Source: Gammaproteobacteria bacterium (lineage in GTDB: Bacteria; Pseudomonadota; Gammaproteobacteria; Granulosicoccales; Granulosicoccaceae). From it: a stretch of DNA of 23,877 nt. The DNA is taken from the NCBI GenBank assembly GCA_019634245.1, contig JAHQVR010000184.1:1-23877 (forward strand), written 5' to 3'. Position numbers and translations under genes: made by a program. The notes under the pieces are model-generated. The model had not been told where the DNA came from. It was given only the letters and a program-made list of their open reading frames with translations, and ran no database searches. Shown piece after piece: positions 1 through 7,827 of this stretch (position 1 is its first letter; every line of letters starts with the position of its first letter).

Positions 1-1957
1 CAAAAACACTTTGTAAAAAATCATTCTGCATAATTTGATGCACCGATATATTGACTGCCACTCTAATAGAGAGATTTTCTGAGTTATTCCACACTGCCGC
101 CTGCCGACAAGCCTCGTTTAGAACCCAATTGCCTAGCAAGGGCATCAAACCGGTCTCTTCTGCCACTCCGATAAAATCTAACGGAGATATAAAACCACGC
201 GTCGGATGATTCCAACGGATGAGGGCCTCTACAGCGTTCGCTTTGCTCATCGATAAGTTGAACTGAGGTTGATAGAACAACTCTAGTTCGTTACTTTCTA
301 TGGCGTTCACTAAGTCTTTCTCAATGGCATTACGAAACTCAAACTGCTTAGCCACCTCTTTATCATAGGGTTGTATAGTTTTCCGGCCGGATTGTTTTGC
401 ACTAAACATGGCAAAATCGGATGTAATTAGTAAGTCCTTTAAATTCGCCGCATCACCTGGATACGTACTGTAACCAATACTAGTATCGATCTTAACAATT
501 CCGTCCTCTACTTCAAATGATGTGTCGAACGAATCCCTGAGCTGAATAGCCAACCAATAGGCTGCTTCGGAATCTCTGGTAACAAACGCTATGGAAAATT
601 CGTCTCCTCCCATACGGGCAAGTATCTTATCGTCATCGAGTTCTTTGCCGAGCCGCTGCGCTACCTGCTTCAGTAGTTCATCACCTGCGAAATGTCCCAT
701 CGTGTCGTTAACGGCTTTAAAGCCATCCAAATCCAGGGTCATCAGTACTAGTTTTTCTTCGCTAGCAAGATCCACTCGTTTATAGAATGACTCCAATACA
801 GCATGAAAACGTCGCCGATTCGGAACACCAGTTAGAGAATCATGTTCTGCCTGGTACTGCACTTTTTTCGCAATCCTAAATGCAGCTAGCGCCATGATGA
901 AGCACAACAGCACAGTCAGTGTATCCAGGATTAATTTTGTAGTCGCACTTACCTTTATAGAGTTAGCGATCGAAATGGTGTTCGCCAATGCTACGTATTC
1001 AAGGTGATGAACTTGCTCTCTATATTCAACGGCTACTTTTTGCCATTGAGCCAGCACCTGGGCTGAGTCATAGTCTCTCGGAGAGGTCAGTATCAGATTC
1101 TTCACCATCGGTCGAAACACATCCTGGTAGTGCAGCTCGAGATCTTGCACAGACTCACTGGTGATACCCGCAATGCTCTTCTCTTGTACTAGCTCTGCCA
1201 AAGCCCTGAGTGCGTCATCTATTTTTTCATGCTGCTGAAAAATTCTAAGCGCTAATTGATCCACACTCACGGAGTCCGTGGAGGAATTCTGATACTTCAA
1301 TATAAAGCTCTCCAGAAGCGTGTTAGTCTGGCTTAATGAGTCGTTGAGCACCCAGATGGAGTTCTTGATTTCATGCGCAGCTAATACTTCGATGTAGTTT
1401 CTTTCCGGGAGGGCATGTGTTCTTTTTCGCAGATTATTGACTAAGCCAATAAATTCAACATAGGCGTCATACATTTGCATCCGCACACTTTCGTCACGCT
1501 CAGCCAACGGCAGGTACGACTGCCCTATCAAGAGAGTTCTGGACATCGACATTCTTCCAAATTTATCGTCTAACTCTTCAATCACCTTTTGTAGGGATTC
1601 ATCACTAAAACGGTATTGAGCCCCACCCGAGTTTTCGGCTTTGGTCAATAAAATTTCTTTCCTCGCTTGATCAAAGAGCTTCCGACTCTTTAGAGTTAAA
1701 CCGTCCAGGTATCGAACCGTATCGTCGTAGACGTCTGAACTGACCATTTGCTGTTGCACAGCCGCGCGCTCGCGGTCCAAACTGCGGGCTAGTTCAAATA
1801 AGGTGGATTCGGGAACTAAGGAGCGCTGCAACTGAGTTGCGCCAGTAAATTGGGTATGCGCATCGGATAGATAGCCGCTACCGAGCCAAAACACCATCAT
1901 CACAGATATCAAACTGACACCAATGAGATTTTTACTTATTTTGGTTATTTCAAACAT
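1..1957 (-). CDS. Membrane GGDEF-EAL cyclic-di-GMP protein, C-terminus cut by the window edge
   Basis: The reading frame runs without a stop from an ATG at 1957 to the left edge, about 652 codons. A hydrophobic segment near residues 11-30 and a second near 335-355 flank a long, mostly helical periplasmic region of about 300 residues, which looks like a sensor but which I cannot assign to a family. A diguanylate cyclase domain follows, with an intact MGGDEF motif at about nt 596-613, so synthesis of c-di-GMP is possible. The usual RxxD inhibitory site five residues before GGDEF is not present. An EAL domain then begins, with YQPQ and EALIRW (about nt 214-229), but only about half is inside the window, so its phosphodiesterase residues cannot be fully checked. 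The ribosome-binding site before ATG 1957 is weak. The gene stands alone and has no obvious link to the sugar operons. Confidence 0.9.
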   Translation of the reverse strand, partial: MFEITKISKNLIGVSLISVMMVFWLGSGYLSDAHTQFTGATQLQRSLVPESTLFELARSLDRERAAVQQQMVSSDVYDDTVRYLDGLTLKSRKLFDQARKEILLTKAENSGGAQYRFSDESLQKVIEELDDKFGRMSMSRTLLIGQSYLPLAERDESVRMQMYDAYVEFIGLVNNLRKRTHALPERNYIEVLAAHEIKNSIWVLNDSLSQTNTLLESFILKYQNSSTDSVSVDQLALRIFQQHEKIDDALRALAELVQEKSIAGITSESVQDLELHYQDVFRPMVKNLILTSPRDYDSAQVLAQWQKVAVEYREQVHHLEYVALANTISIANSIKVSATTKLILDTLTVLLCFIMALAAFRIAKKVQYQAEHDSLTGVPNRRRFHAVLESFYKRVDLASEEKLVLMTLDLDGFKAVNDTMGHFAGDELLKQVAQRLGKELDDDKILARMGGDEFSIAFVTRDSEAAYWLAIQLRDSFDTSFEVEDGIVKIDTSIGYSTYPGDAANLKDLLITSDFAMFSAKQSGRKTIQPYDKEVAKQFEFRNAIEKDLVNAIESNELELFYQPQFNLSMSKANAVEALIRWNHPTRGFISPLDFIGVAEETGLMPLLGNWVLNEACRQAAVWNNSENLSIRVAVNISVHQIMQNDFLQSVF

Positions 1958-2119
1958 GTTGATCCGGGCGGACTAGCCTCCATGAGCCCCCAAGACTGCA
2001 AAGATTGGTATCTTTTGCAAGTGCCGGTGCGTGCGATATCGCGTTGAACACGCTTTAAATGACCATATCCATTGGTACAACTGGCTGATTAGAATGAAGC
2101 CTAAAGGAACACGGTGCAA

Positions 2120-2151
2120 TTGACACACCAATAATTGGTTGTTTGAATAAT
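2120..2151 (+). promoter_or_regulatory. Possible plus-strand promoter with a palindrome in its spacer
   Basis: TTGACA at 2120-2125 matches the sigma-70 -35 consensus. After a 17-base spacer, TTGAAT at 2143-2148 is a 4/6 match to the -10 box. The spacer contains the gapped palindrome ACCAATAATTGGT. No plus-strand gene follows, so any transcript would be a small RNA or antisense to the end of rhaI. The call rests only on consensus matching. Confidence 0.3.
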
Positions 2152-2205
2152 GGTGAAGCTAGTTTTTGATTGAGTGGGACCGAGCGCAACGTTGCGCAAG
2201 CTCAC

Positions 2206-2222
2206 CGACAGAGAGCCTGTCG
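2206..2222. repeat. Short perfect hairpin CGACAG/CTGTCG
   Basis: A six-base-pair stem with a five-base loop (AGAGC) lies between rhaI and the GGDEF-EAL gene, just beside the 14-bp palindrome at 2184-2197. On the plus strand three T residues follow, which is short for an intrinsic terminator. It may help end or stabilise transcripts from either side. Confidence 0.35.
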
Positions 2223-2335
2223 TTTGGGATATAAGTAACTGAACACTGAATTACTATATGAAACGAAACATCACTTTAGAATGCGGTGCGCGTGGATGAT
2301 GCTGCCGGCCTCCACAAGCGCTTTGATCCTCCTTA

Positions 2336-3619
2336 TTAAACGATGCCTCCACCAGCGGCACTTGCCGCTGGTCTTTCAGCCGCAACGGTCTGTCGATACC
2401 CTGATTCTCGAAATACCTGAACGGGATGAATCGCACCTCCCGCTTGCATCCTTGCTCGTTGCAATATGGGTTCTACATCCGTTCGAAAGGCTTGTTTAAG
2501 CGTTTGCGCAGCCATCAGTGCATCGTTGTTGTGTTGATATTCTTCCAGCTTTTGACGATCCACCAATGAAGCTTGTATATAGGCACGCTGCACTTCCACT
2601 GCGCTAACGATCAGGCTTTCGATTGGGTCTGTGACATTGTGAGATTGATCCAACATATAGGCTGGTTCGAAGCCCTCCAGTTTTCTATGTTCAATGTCGA
2701 CCAATTCGTTAAACACTAAAAATAACCGAAATGGATCTATCGATCCTGAATCCAGATCATCATCGCCGTACTTCGAATCATTAAAGTGGAAGCCGCCGAG
2801 CTTTCCGCTTCTGGCTAATCGCGACACGATCATCTCAATATTCACGGTTGGCGCATGATGCCCAAGATCGACAAGACAGCTGGCTTTATCCCCTAGCTCA
2901 CTAGCGATCAAATAATTCGTTCCCCAGTCCTGCACAACTGTAGAATAAAACGCTGGTTCATATATTTTGTGTTCTGTAAATAAGCGCCAGTCACTCGGCA
3001 GGGCCACATACACTTCTTTCATGGCATCTATATAACGATCAAACTGCTTACTCATATTGCTCTGGCCAGGGAAATTTGAGCCATCGCCAATCCAAACTGT
3101 CAGAGCTTTAGACCCAAGCGTTTTTCCGATCTCAATACATTTAATATTGTGTTCGATTGCTTGAGCTCGAGTTTTTGAATCAGTATGAGATAACGATCCA
3201 AACTTGTAGGAATGGGCTTGCCCTGGTTGATCTTGGAAGGTATTCGAATTCATAGCGTCAAATCCAAGGCCTAACTCCTTCGCTTTTTCCACCAACGCCA
3301 CTGGGTCCTCATCATCCCAAGGTATGTGCAAAGAAACTGTTGGCGTCGCTTTAGCGAGCTGCTGAATCACGCCGCAGTCGTCCAGCTTATCAAACACGTG
3401 ACGCGGCTCTCCAGGCCCCGGAAAGCGTGCGAAACGTGTTCCGCCGGAACCTACTCCCCAAGATGGGATCGCAACACCGAATTGAATGGCACGCTTGACC
3501 AAAGGTTCGATATCAATGTTGCTGCGTTGCAAACGAGAAGCCAAAGCATCGTAGTCAGCATCGTGTGCATCCAGTTGCATCTGGTTATGTTTAGCAATTA
3601 ACTCTGCACTGATGGACAT
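2336..3619 (-). CDS. rhaI: L-rhamnose isomerase, Pseudomonas stutzeri type
   Basis: This 427-residue TIM-barrel enzyme should convert L-rhamnose to L-rhamnulose in the cytoplasm. The metal and active-site residues of the P. stutzeri L-rhamnose isomerase (as I recall: His101, Glu219, Asp254, His281, Asp327) all have counterparts at a constant offset of three: His98 in SLHIPWDD, Glu216 and Lys218 in TEHKIYEP, Asp251 in LVDLGHH, His278 in FHFNDSKYGDDD, and Asp324. This family is unrelated in length and sequence to E. coli RhaA and is known for broad aldose specificity, including L-lyxose and L-mannose. An AAGGTG ribosome-binding site precedes ATG 3619. It is the second gene of a rhaD-rhaI unit, 17 bases after the rhaD stop. 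Confidence 0.93.
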   Translation of the reverse strand: MSISAELIAKHNQMQLDAHDADYDALASRLQRSNIDIEPLVKRAIQFGVAIPSWGVGSGGTRFARFPGPGEPRHVFDKLDDCGVIQQLAKATPTVSLHIPWDDEDPVALVEKAKELGLGFDAMNSNTFQDQPGQAHSYKFGSLSHTDSKTRAQAIEHNIKCIEIGKTLGSKALTVWIGDGSNFPGQSNMSKQFDRYIDAMKEVYVALPSDWRLFTEHKIYEPAFYSTVVQDWGTNYLIASELGDKASCLVDLGHHAPTVNIEMIVSRLARSGKLGGFHFNDSKYGDDDLDSGSIDPFRLFLVFNELVDIEHRKLEGFEPAYMLDQSHNVTDPIESLIVSAVEVQRAYIQASLVDRQKLEEYQHNNDALMAAQTLKQAFRTDVEPILQRARMQAGGAIHPVQVFRESGYRQTVAAERPAASAAGGGIV

Positions 3620-3636
3620 GATTTACGACACCTTAG

Positions 3637-5739
3637 TTATCGTGTGAATGACTGTACATTCCCAGCATCCACATTAATGATGTTTCCTGTTGATTTTGCC
3701 GATGCGCTACTCACTAAAAAATAAGCTGCCTCTGCAATGTCCTCTGGGAGCACGGCTCGTTTTAATAAAGAACGTTCTAAATAATGAGCCTGCAATTCTT
3801 CGGTAGTCTTTCCATAGGCATCTGCCCGCTCTTGCAGCCACTCACCTGTCCAGATTTTAGACCCCTGCAGTACAGCATCGGGATTGACCACATTCACCCG
3901 AATGCCTTCGCTGCCACCTTCTAATGCAAGACATCTAGCAAGATGTACTTCTGCGGCCTTGGCAGTGCAGTAGGCAGAGGCGCCTGGCGATGCTGCAAGC
4001 GCGTTTTTCGACGCAACAAAAAGTACCGCACCACCCAGTGCTTGTTTTTTTAGTAGTCGAAATGCCTCCCGAGACACTAAAAAATAACCCGTGGACAGAA
4101 TATCCATATTGCGGTTCCAGAGTTCCAATGAAGTGTCTTCGATCGCCGCAGAGGATGCGATTCCAGCATTGGAAACCAGGATATCCAATCCTCCAAATTC
4201 GCGTGCAACTTCACCCACGGCTGCACAGACTTGCTGTTCATCGGTGACATCCATTATAACTTTACGAACCACATCCGAACTATGCGCCTGGACCAATCTC
4301 ACAAAGGTTTGATCGAGCAATCCTTCGTCTACATCTGCCAACACAACGCAAGCGCCTTCTGCCAGAAGACGATCGGCGATTGCAGAACCAATACCGCCAG
4401 CCCCACCGGTAACCAGAGCAATACGACCGGCCAAGCTTTTGGGCTTTGGCATGCGCTGTAACTTTGCTTCCTCCAAGAGCCAGTATTCGATATCAAATGC
4501 CTCCTGCTCCGGCAAACCACAGTAAGTCGATACCGCTGTAGAATCACGCATTACGTTGATTGCATTGGTATAAAACTCAGCACTAATCCGCGCAGTGGGT
4601 TTGTCTCTAGCGAACGTGATCATTCCAACTCCGGGAATCAGATAAACCACTGCATTTGGATCTCGCATATCTGGACTATCAGCGTGCTTACATCTTTGGT
4701 AGTAGCTCGCATAATCCCCCCGATATTGCTCCAGTAGCTTAGGAAGAGTTGCTAACGTACTCTCCAGATCATTTTCTTCAGGTACAAAATCTACTATTAG
4801 GGGACGAATTTTGGTTCGCAGAAAATGATCTGGACAGCTTGTACCGAGAGCTGCCAGGGAAGCCATCTGTTTGCTGCAGACGAATTCTAAAACGGTACTA
4901 CTGTCGTCAAAGTGGCCAACTTTGTGTTCATCTGCACTTATTTGCCCGCGTATCGCTGGCATCAACTGCTCAGCGATCTGACGCCGTTGCTCCACTGGCA
5001 GCATGGCGTGTTTTGCACCACCAAACGCGTTGCCGTCTTCGGTATTTGTAGCTAGCCAACTGATCGCTCGATTAATAATATTGAGAGTAAGCGCGTAGCA
5101 CTCTTCGGCAGTATCTGCCCAGGTAAATAGCCCGTGGCTTCCCAAAATAACGCCATCTGCGTCGGGGTTTTCTTCACAATACTTTGATAGCCATAGTCCG
5201 AGTTCATAGCCGGGTCTTTTCCACGGTAACCACCCTATGTCATTTCCGAAAATGGCTTGCGTTAAAGACTCCCCATTCGACGACGCCGCTATTGCGATGA
5301 TCGCATCGGGATGCATATGATCGACATGTCGGTGAGGCACATAAGCGTGTAGAGGGGTATCTATGGAGGATGCGCGTGGATTTAAATTGAATGTGCAATG
5401 TGGAAGAAGCCCAACCATCTCATCTTCATACTCTTCTCCTCGATAGAGACTGCGCATCGCGTGTAGCTTGTTCATATACAGCGTAGCGAAACCGTCCAAT
5501 TTCATGGTACCGACATCGCCGCCTGACCCTTTGACCCAAAGCACCTGAGTGTCCTCGCCAGTCAATGGATCTTTGGACACTACTTTTGCAGACGTATTGC
5601 CACCGCCATAGTTGGTGATCCGCTTGTCACTTCCGAGTAGGTTGGATCGGTAGAGTAGGCGGCCGGGTTCATCAAGAGAACCCGCATAACTCTGATCCCA
5701 CAGATTCTCCAACAAGGCATTGGTGCCAGTGGTACCCAT
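3637..5739 (-). CDS. rhaD: Bifunctional L-rhamnulose-1-phosphate aldolase / lactaldehyde dehydrogenase
   Basis: A fusion of about 700 residues that splits L-rhamnulose-1-phosphate into DHAP and L-lactaldehyde and then oxidises lactaldehyde to L-lactate. The N-terminal class II aldolase domain shows the NYGGGNTSAK motif, metal-binding histidines in HVDHMHPDA (about residues 141 and 143) and SHG (about 202). The C-terminal short-chain dehydrogenase domain, from about residue 438, has the cofactor motif TGGAGGIG (444-451), NAG, an active-site Ser (about 577) and YxxxK (Tyr590, Lys594). The frame stays open to a TTG at 5799 and an ATG at 5793, but these lie in or next to a -35 box and operator arm. 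I therefore prefer ATG 5739, which gives the family-like start leading into LLENLWDQ and has GAGG 11 bases upstream; ATG 5748 is the alternative. The fusion is typical of rhizobial-type rha loci. Confidence 0.93.
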   Translation of the reverse strand: MGTTGTNALLENLWDQSYAGSLDEPGRLLYRSNLLGSDKRITNYGGGNTSAKVVSKDPLTGEDTQVLWVKGSGGDVGTMKLDGFATLYMNKLHAMRSLYRGEEYEDEMVGLLPHCTFNLNPRASSIDTPLHAYVPHRHVDHMHPDAIIAIAASSNGESLTQAIFGNDIGWLPWKRPGYELGLWLSKYCEENPDADGVILGSHGLFTWADTAEECYALTLNIINRAISWLATNTEDGNAFGGAKHAMLPVEQRRQIAEQLMPAIRGQISADEHKVGHFDDSSTVLEFVCSKQMASLAALGTSCPDHFLRTKIRPLIVDFVPEENDLESTLATLPKLLEQYRGDYASYYQRCKHADSPDMRDPNAVVYLIPGVGMITFARDKPTARISAEFYTNAINVMRDSTAVSTYCGLPEQEAFDIEYWLLEEAKLQRMPKPKSLAGRIALVTGGAGGIGSAIADRLLAEGACVVLADVDEGLLDQTFVRLVQAHSSDVVRKVIMDVTDEQQVCAAVGEVAREFGGLDILVSNAGIASSAAIEDTSLELWNRNMDILSTGYFLVSREAFRLLKKQALGGAVLFVASKNALAASPGASAYCTAKAAEVHLARCLALEGGSEGIRVNVVNPDAVLQGSKIWTGEWLQERADAYGKTTEELQAHYLERSLLKRAVLPEDIAEAAYFLVSSASAKSTGNIINVDAGNVQSFTR

Positions 5740-5770
5740 AAGTCGCATAACCTCAAAGCATGTGGCCCCT

Positions 5771-5799
5771 AGAATTGCGTGTATTACACTCATTGTCAA
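5771..5799 (-). promoter_or_regulatory. Probable promoter of rhaDI
   Basis: Read on the minus strand, a consensus TTGACA -35 box (5799-5794) is followed after 17 bases by AATTCT (5776-5771), a weak -10 box with A at position 2 and T at positions 3 and 6. Transcription would start near 5764, a short distance before the preferred rhaD starts at 5748 or 5739. The -35 box lies within the left arm of the inverted repeat described at 5794-5855. Confidence 0.6.
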
Positions 5800-5855
5800 T
5801 CATAATCAGACATTTTCATTCTTATTTGACTGAATATGATTGTTTTTGATTGACA
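5794..5855. promoter_or_regulatory. Candidate RhaR operator, inverted repeat spanning both divergent promoters
   Basis: TGTCAATCA at 5794-5802 and its exact reverse complement TGATTGACA at 5847-5855 form a nine-base inverted repeat with arms 53 bases apart, about five helical turns. The right side also carries phased direct repeats at 10-base spacing: TGACTG (5827), TGATTG (5837), TGATTG (5847). Each arm contains the TTGACA -35 box of the promoter on its side. DeoR-family repressors commonly bind repeated or inverted half-sites, and the adjacent rhaR encodes such a protein, so simultaneous repression of both operons is the likely function. This assignment is inference. Confidence 0.65.
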
Positions 5856-5877
5856 TACTATCGCCTCCGGGTATCAT
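5850..5877 (+). promoter_or_regulatory. Probable promoter of rhaRSTPQK
   Basis: TTGACA at 5850-5855, a 16-base spacer and TATCAT at 5872-5877 (5/6 match) make a strong sigma-70 candidate. The start of transcription would be near 5884, leaving a leader of about 30 bases before the rhaR ATG at 5913. This argues against translation from the in-frame TTG at 5850, which lies inside the -35 box. Confidence 0.75.
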
Positions 5878-5912
5878 CAGCGCTGAACGTAAGTCATAAA
5901 GTGATCGCGTTG

Positions 5913-6707
5913 ATGCACGAATTGGAACGGCAAAAACTCATCCTATCGGCTGTACAGGAAAGGCCGGTTGCAACCGTGGCAGAACTGGTTGCACTCACCA
6001 ATGCCTCAGAAGCCACCATACGGCGAGATATAGCTGCCCTGCATTTGGCAAAGCAACTGCGTCGTGTTCGCGGCGGCGCTGAAGCTCTTCTGCCTCCCAC
6101 ACAAAGCCCGCTGGCCGGGCGCCCTTTTAGCGTTAATCAAGGGCTACACATCGCTGAAAAACGGGCCATAGCCAGGAAAGCCGCAGAGTTGTGCACCGAT
6201 GGGGACGCCGTCATTATCAACGGCGGTACTAGCACCTATCAAATGGTGCATCTGCTAACTCAGAAACGCCTGCAAATTTTTACTAATTCGTTTCCGATTG
6301 CCGAGCATTTACTCCAACATTCTAAGAATCAATTAACACTGCCTGGTGGCACTATTTATCGGGAACAAAACATCATACTCAGCCCCTTTGAAAATGATGT
6401 CAGTAATAGCTTTTGTGCATCTCGAATGTTTATGGGCGCTCACAGTGTGGGACGACTCGGGCTGATGGAATCTGATCCGTTGGTCATACAGAGTGAGCAA
6501 AAACTATTGGGTCAGGCAGACGAATTAGTAGTGCTAGCCGATGCCTCGAAGTTCAATCGTCGATCCCCACTGCTTATTTGCTCACTAAACCGGATAGATG
6601 TACTCATCACCGATGACCGAATTGACGATGCCTCGGTGACCATGCTCGAAAATGCCGATGTGGAGGTCATCATCGCTGACGTTAACTCTGTTGAGAAGAC
6701 CGCATGA
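5913..6707 (+). CDS. rhaR: DeoR-family transcriptional regulator of rhamnose genes
   Basis: A 264-residue DeoR-family protein. An N-terminal winged helix-turn-helix occupies about residues 4-57, with the family motif ATIRRDIAAL (34-43) as recognition helix. It is followed by a sugar-phosphate-sensing DeoRC domain with a GDAVIINGGTSTYQM segment. In rhizobia the equivalent RhaR represses the rha genes; here it lies first in the plus-strand operon, beside a large inverted repeat that covers both divergent promoters. ATG 5913 is preferred to the upstream TTG 5850 because the latter is in the promoter; GTG 5901 is a further option. The likely inducer is a phosphorylated or keto intermediate of rhamnose, which cannot be determined from sequence. 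Confidence 0.9.
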   Translation: MHELERQKLILSAVQERPVATVAELVALTNASEATIRRDIAALHLAKQLRRVRGGAEALLPPTQSPLAGRPFSVNQGLHIAEKRAIARKAAELCTDGDAVIINGGTSTYQMVHLLTQKRLQIFTNSFPIAEHLLQHSKNQLTLPGGTIYREQNIILSPFENDVSNSFCASRMFMGAHSVGRLGLMESDPLVIQSEQKLLGQADELVVLADASKFNRRSPLLICSLNRIDVLITDDRIDDASVTMLENADVEVIIADVNSVEKTA

Positions 6708-6765
6708 TCAATTTGTCTTCTCAATTTTTCGCAATACCACCTAGATAAAAAGGAAGATAGATCCA

Positions 6766-7758
6766 ATGAAGAGACTAACAAAACTATTAAGCACCGCACT
6801 ATTGGGAGGGTTGTTTGCTATGTCTTCTGTGCAGGCAGAAGATATGAGAATCGCTCTGGTCGTCAAAGCTCTTGGCATCGGTTTTTTTGAAGCAGCGGCC
6901 AAAGGCGCAGAAGAAGCTGCCGCTGAACTGGGCGGTGTAGAAATTATTTACACCGGCCCCACGGATACCACTGCAGAGGGACAGATAGAGGTAATCAACT
7001 CACTGATCGCACAGAAAGTAGATGCCATAGCCATCTCAGCGAATGATCAAGACGCACTAGTGCCTGCATTGAAAAAGGCGATGGATAGAGGCATTACTGT
7101 CATATCTTGGGATTCCGGTGTAGCGCCAGAAGGGCGACAAATGCATTTGAACCCGTCATCTAATGCTTTGATCGGCAACATGATCGTCAAAATGGCCGCA
7201 GATCATTTGCCCGACGGTGGTGATGTAGCCGTGCTGTCAGCCACAGCCACTGCAACCAACCAGAACATCTGGATCGAAGAGATGAACAAAGTGGTCGGGA
7301 ACTATAAGGGCATTAACGTGGTAGCGACTGTCTACGGAGATGATCTGTCGGATAAAAGTTATCGGGAAGCTCAAGGCCTTATGTCGTCGCACCCTAATCT
7401 GAAGGCCATCATTGCCCCCACCTCAGTAGGCATAGTGGCAGCCGCACAAGCGGTGACCGATGCTGGTAAGGCCGGTGAAATCAACGTCACTGGGCTTGGC
7501 CTTCCTTCAGAAATGGCTGCCCACGTGGACTCCGGTGCATCAAAGTCATTCGCCATTTGGAATCCAATCGACCTAGGCTATGCCGCCACTATGATTGCGT
7601 ACAACCTCGCCAAGGGAGAGGCTGAAGCCAGCGCAGGCGGTGAAATTGGAATGGGCAGACTGGGCGCTGTTGAACTTAGCGACACTCTAGATGGTGCCAT
7701 GGCCGATCCGTTCGTATACGACGCATCTAACATTAACGACTTCAAAGATATTTTCTAA
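6766..7758 (+). CDS. rhaS: Rhamnose ABC importer, periplasmic binding protein
   Basis: This 330-residue protein has a clear signal peptide (Lys-Arg near the start, a hydrophobic core, cleavage after SVQA at about residue 24). It then shows a type I periplasmic binding fold of the ribose/AI-2 class (Peripla_BP_4), with the characteristic segments AIAISANDQDALVPAL and VISWDSGVAPEGRQ. It should capture L-rhamnose and deliver it to RhaP/RhaQ. An AAGGAAG ribosome-binding site lies upstream of ATG 6766. The gene is followed at once by a stable hairpin, which could favour higher levels of the binding protein than of the membrane parts. Confidence 0.92.
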   Translation: MKRLTKLLSTALLGGLFAMSSVQAEDMRIALVVKALGIGFFEAAAKGAEEAAAELGGVEIIYTGPTDTTAEGQIEVINSLIAQKVDAIAISANDQDALVPALKKAMDRGITVISWDSGVAPEGRQMHLNPSSNALIGNMIVKMAADHLPDGGDVAVLSATATATNQNIWIEEMNKVVGNYKGINVVATVYGDDLSDKSYREAQGLMSSHPNLKAIIAPTSVGIVAAAQAVTDAGKAGEINVTGLGLPSEMAAHVDSGASKSFAIWNPIDLGYAATMIAYNLAKGEAEASAGGEIGMGRLGAVELSDTLDGAMADPFVYDASNINDFKDIF

Positions 7759-7774
7759 CGCTCACCTAATTCAC

Positions 7775-7797
7775 GTGCCGACAACGGATGTCGGCAC
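7775..7797 (+). terminator. Hairpin after rhaS, attenuator or mRNA-stabilising element
   Basis: GTGCCGACA and TGTCGGCAC form a perfect nine-pair stem with a five-base loop (ACGGA), followed by TTGTTTT. It lies between the rhaS stop and the rhaT start inside one operon, so partial termination or 3'-end protection of the rhaS message is more likely than full termination. The in-frame TTG at 7798 directly abuts the stem and is unlikely to be used as a start. Confidence 0.7.
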
Positions 7798-7814
7798 TTG
7801 TTTTCCTACCTATT

Positions 7815-7818
7815 GGAG
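7815..7818 (+). promoter_or_regulatory. Ribosome-binding site deciding the rhaT start
   Basis: GGAG lies nine bases before TTG 7828, whereas no such site precedes TTG 7798, where the upstream RNA is folded into the rhaS hairpin. Confidence 0.6.
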
Positions 7819-7827
7819 CATTCCGCA

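Larger units (their letters stand above)
1958..2335. other. Intergenic region between the GGDEF-EAL gene and rhaI
   Basis: This 378-base stretch has no convincing gene. It should hold the promoter of the GGDEF-EAL gene and the end of the rhaDI transcript. Structures seen are a stem-loop at about 1997-2019 (AAAGAT, loop TGGT, ATCTTT), a gapped palindrome ACCAATAATTGGT at 2127-2139 inside a promoter-like plus-strand element, a perfect 14-bp palindrome GCGCAACGTTGCGC at 2184-2197, and a six-pair hairpin at 2206-2222. None is followed by a clear T run on the minus strand, so no firm terminator for rhaI is called. Confidence 0.6.

Noticed and set aside
2254..2499. Short open frames on both strands overlapping the end of rhaI
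   Set aside because: No ribosome-binding site or domain, and they overlap the well-supported C-terminus of rhaI.
5740..5799. N-terminal extension of rhaD to TTG 5799 or ATG 5793
   Set aside because: These codons lie in or beside the TTGACA box and operator arm, and the extra residues do not resemble the start of known RhaD proteins.
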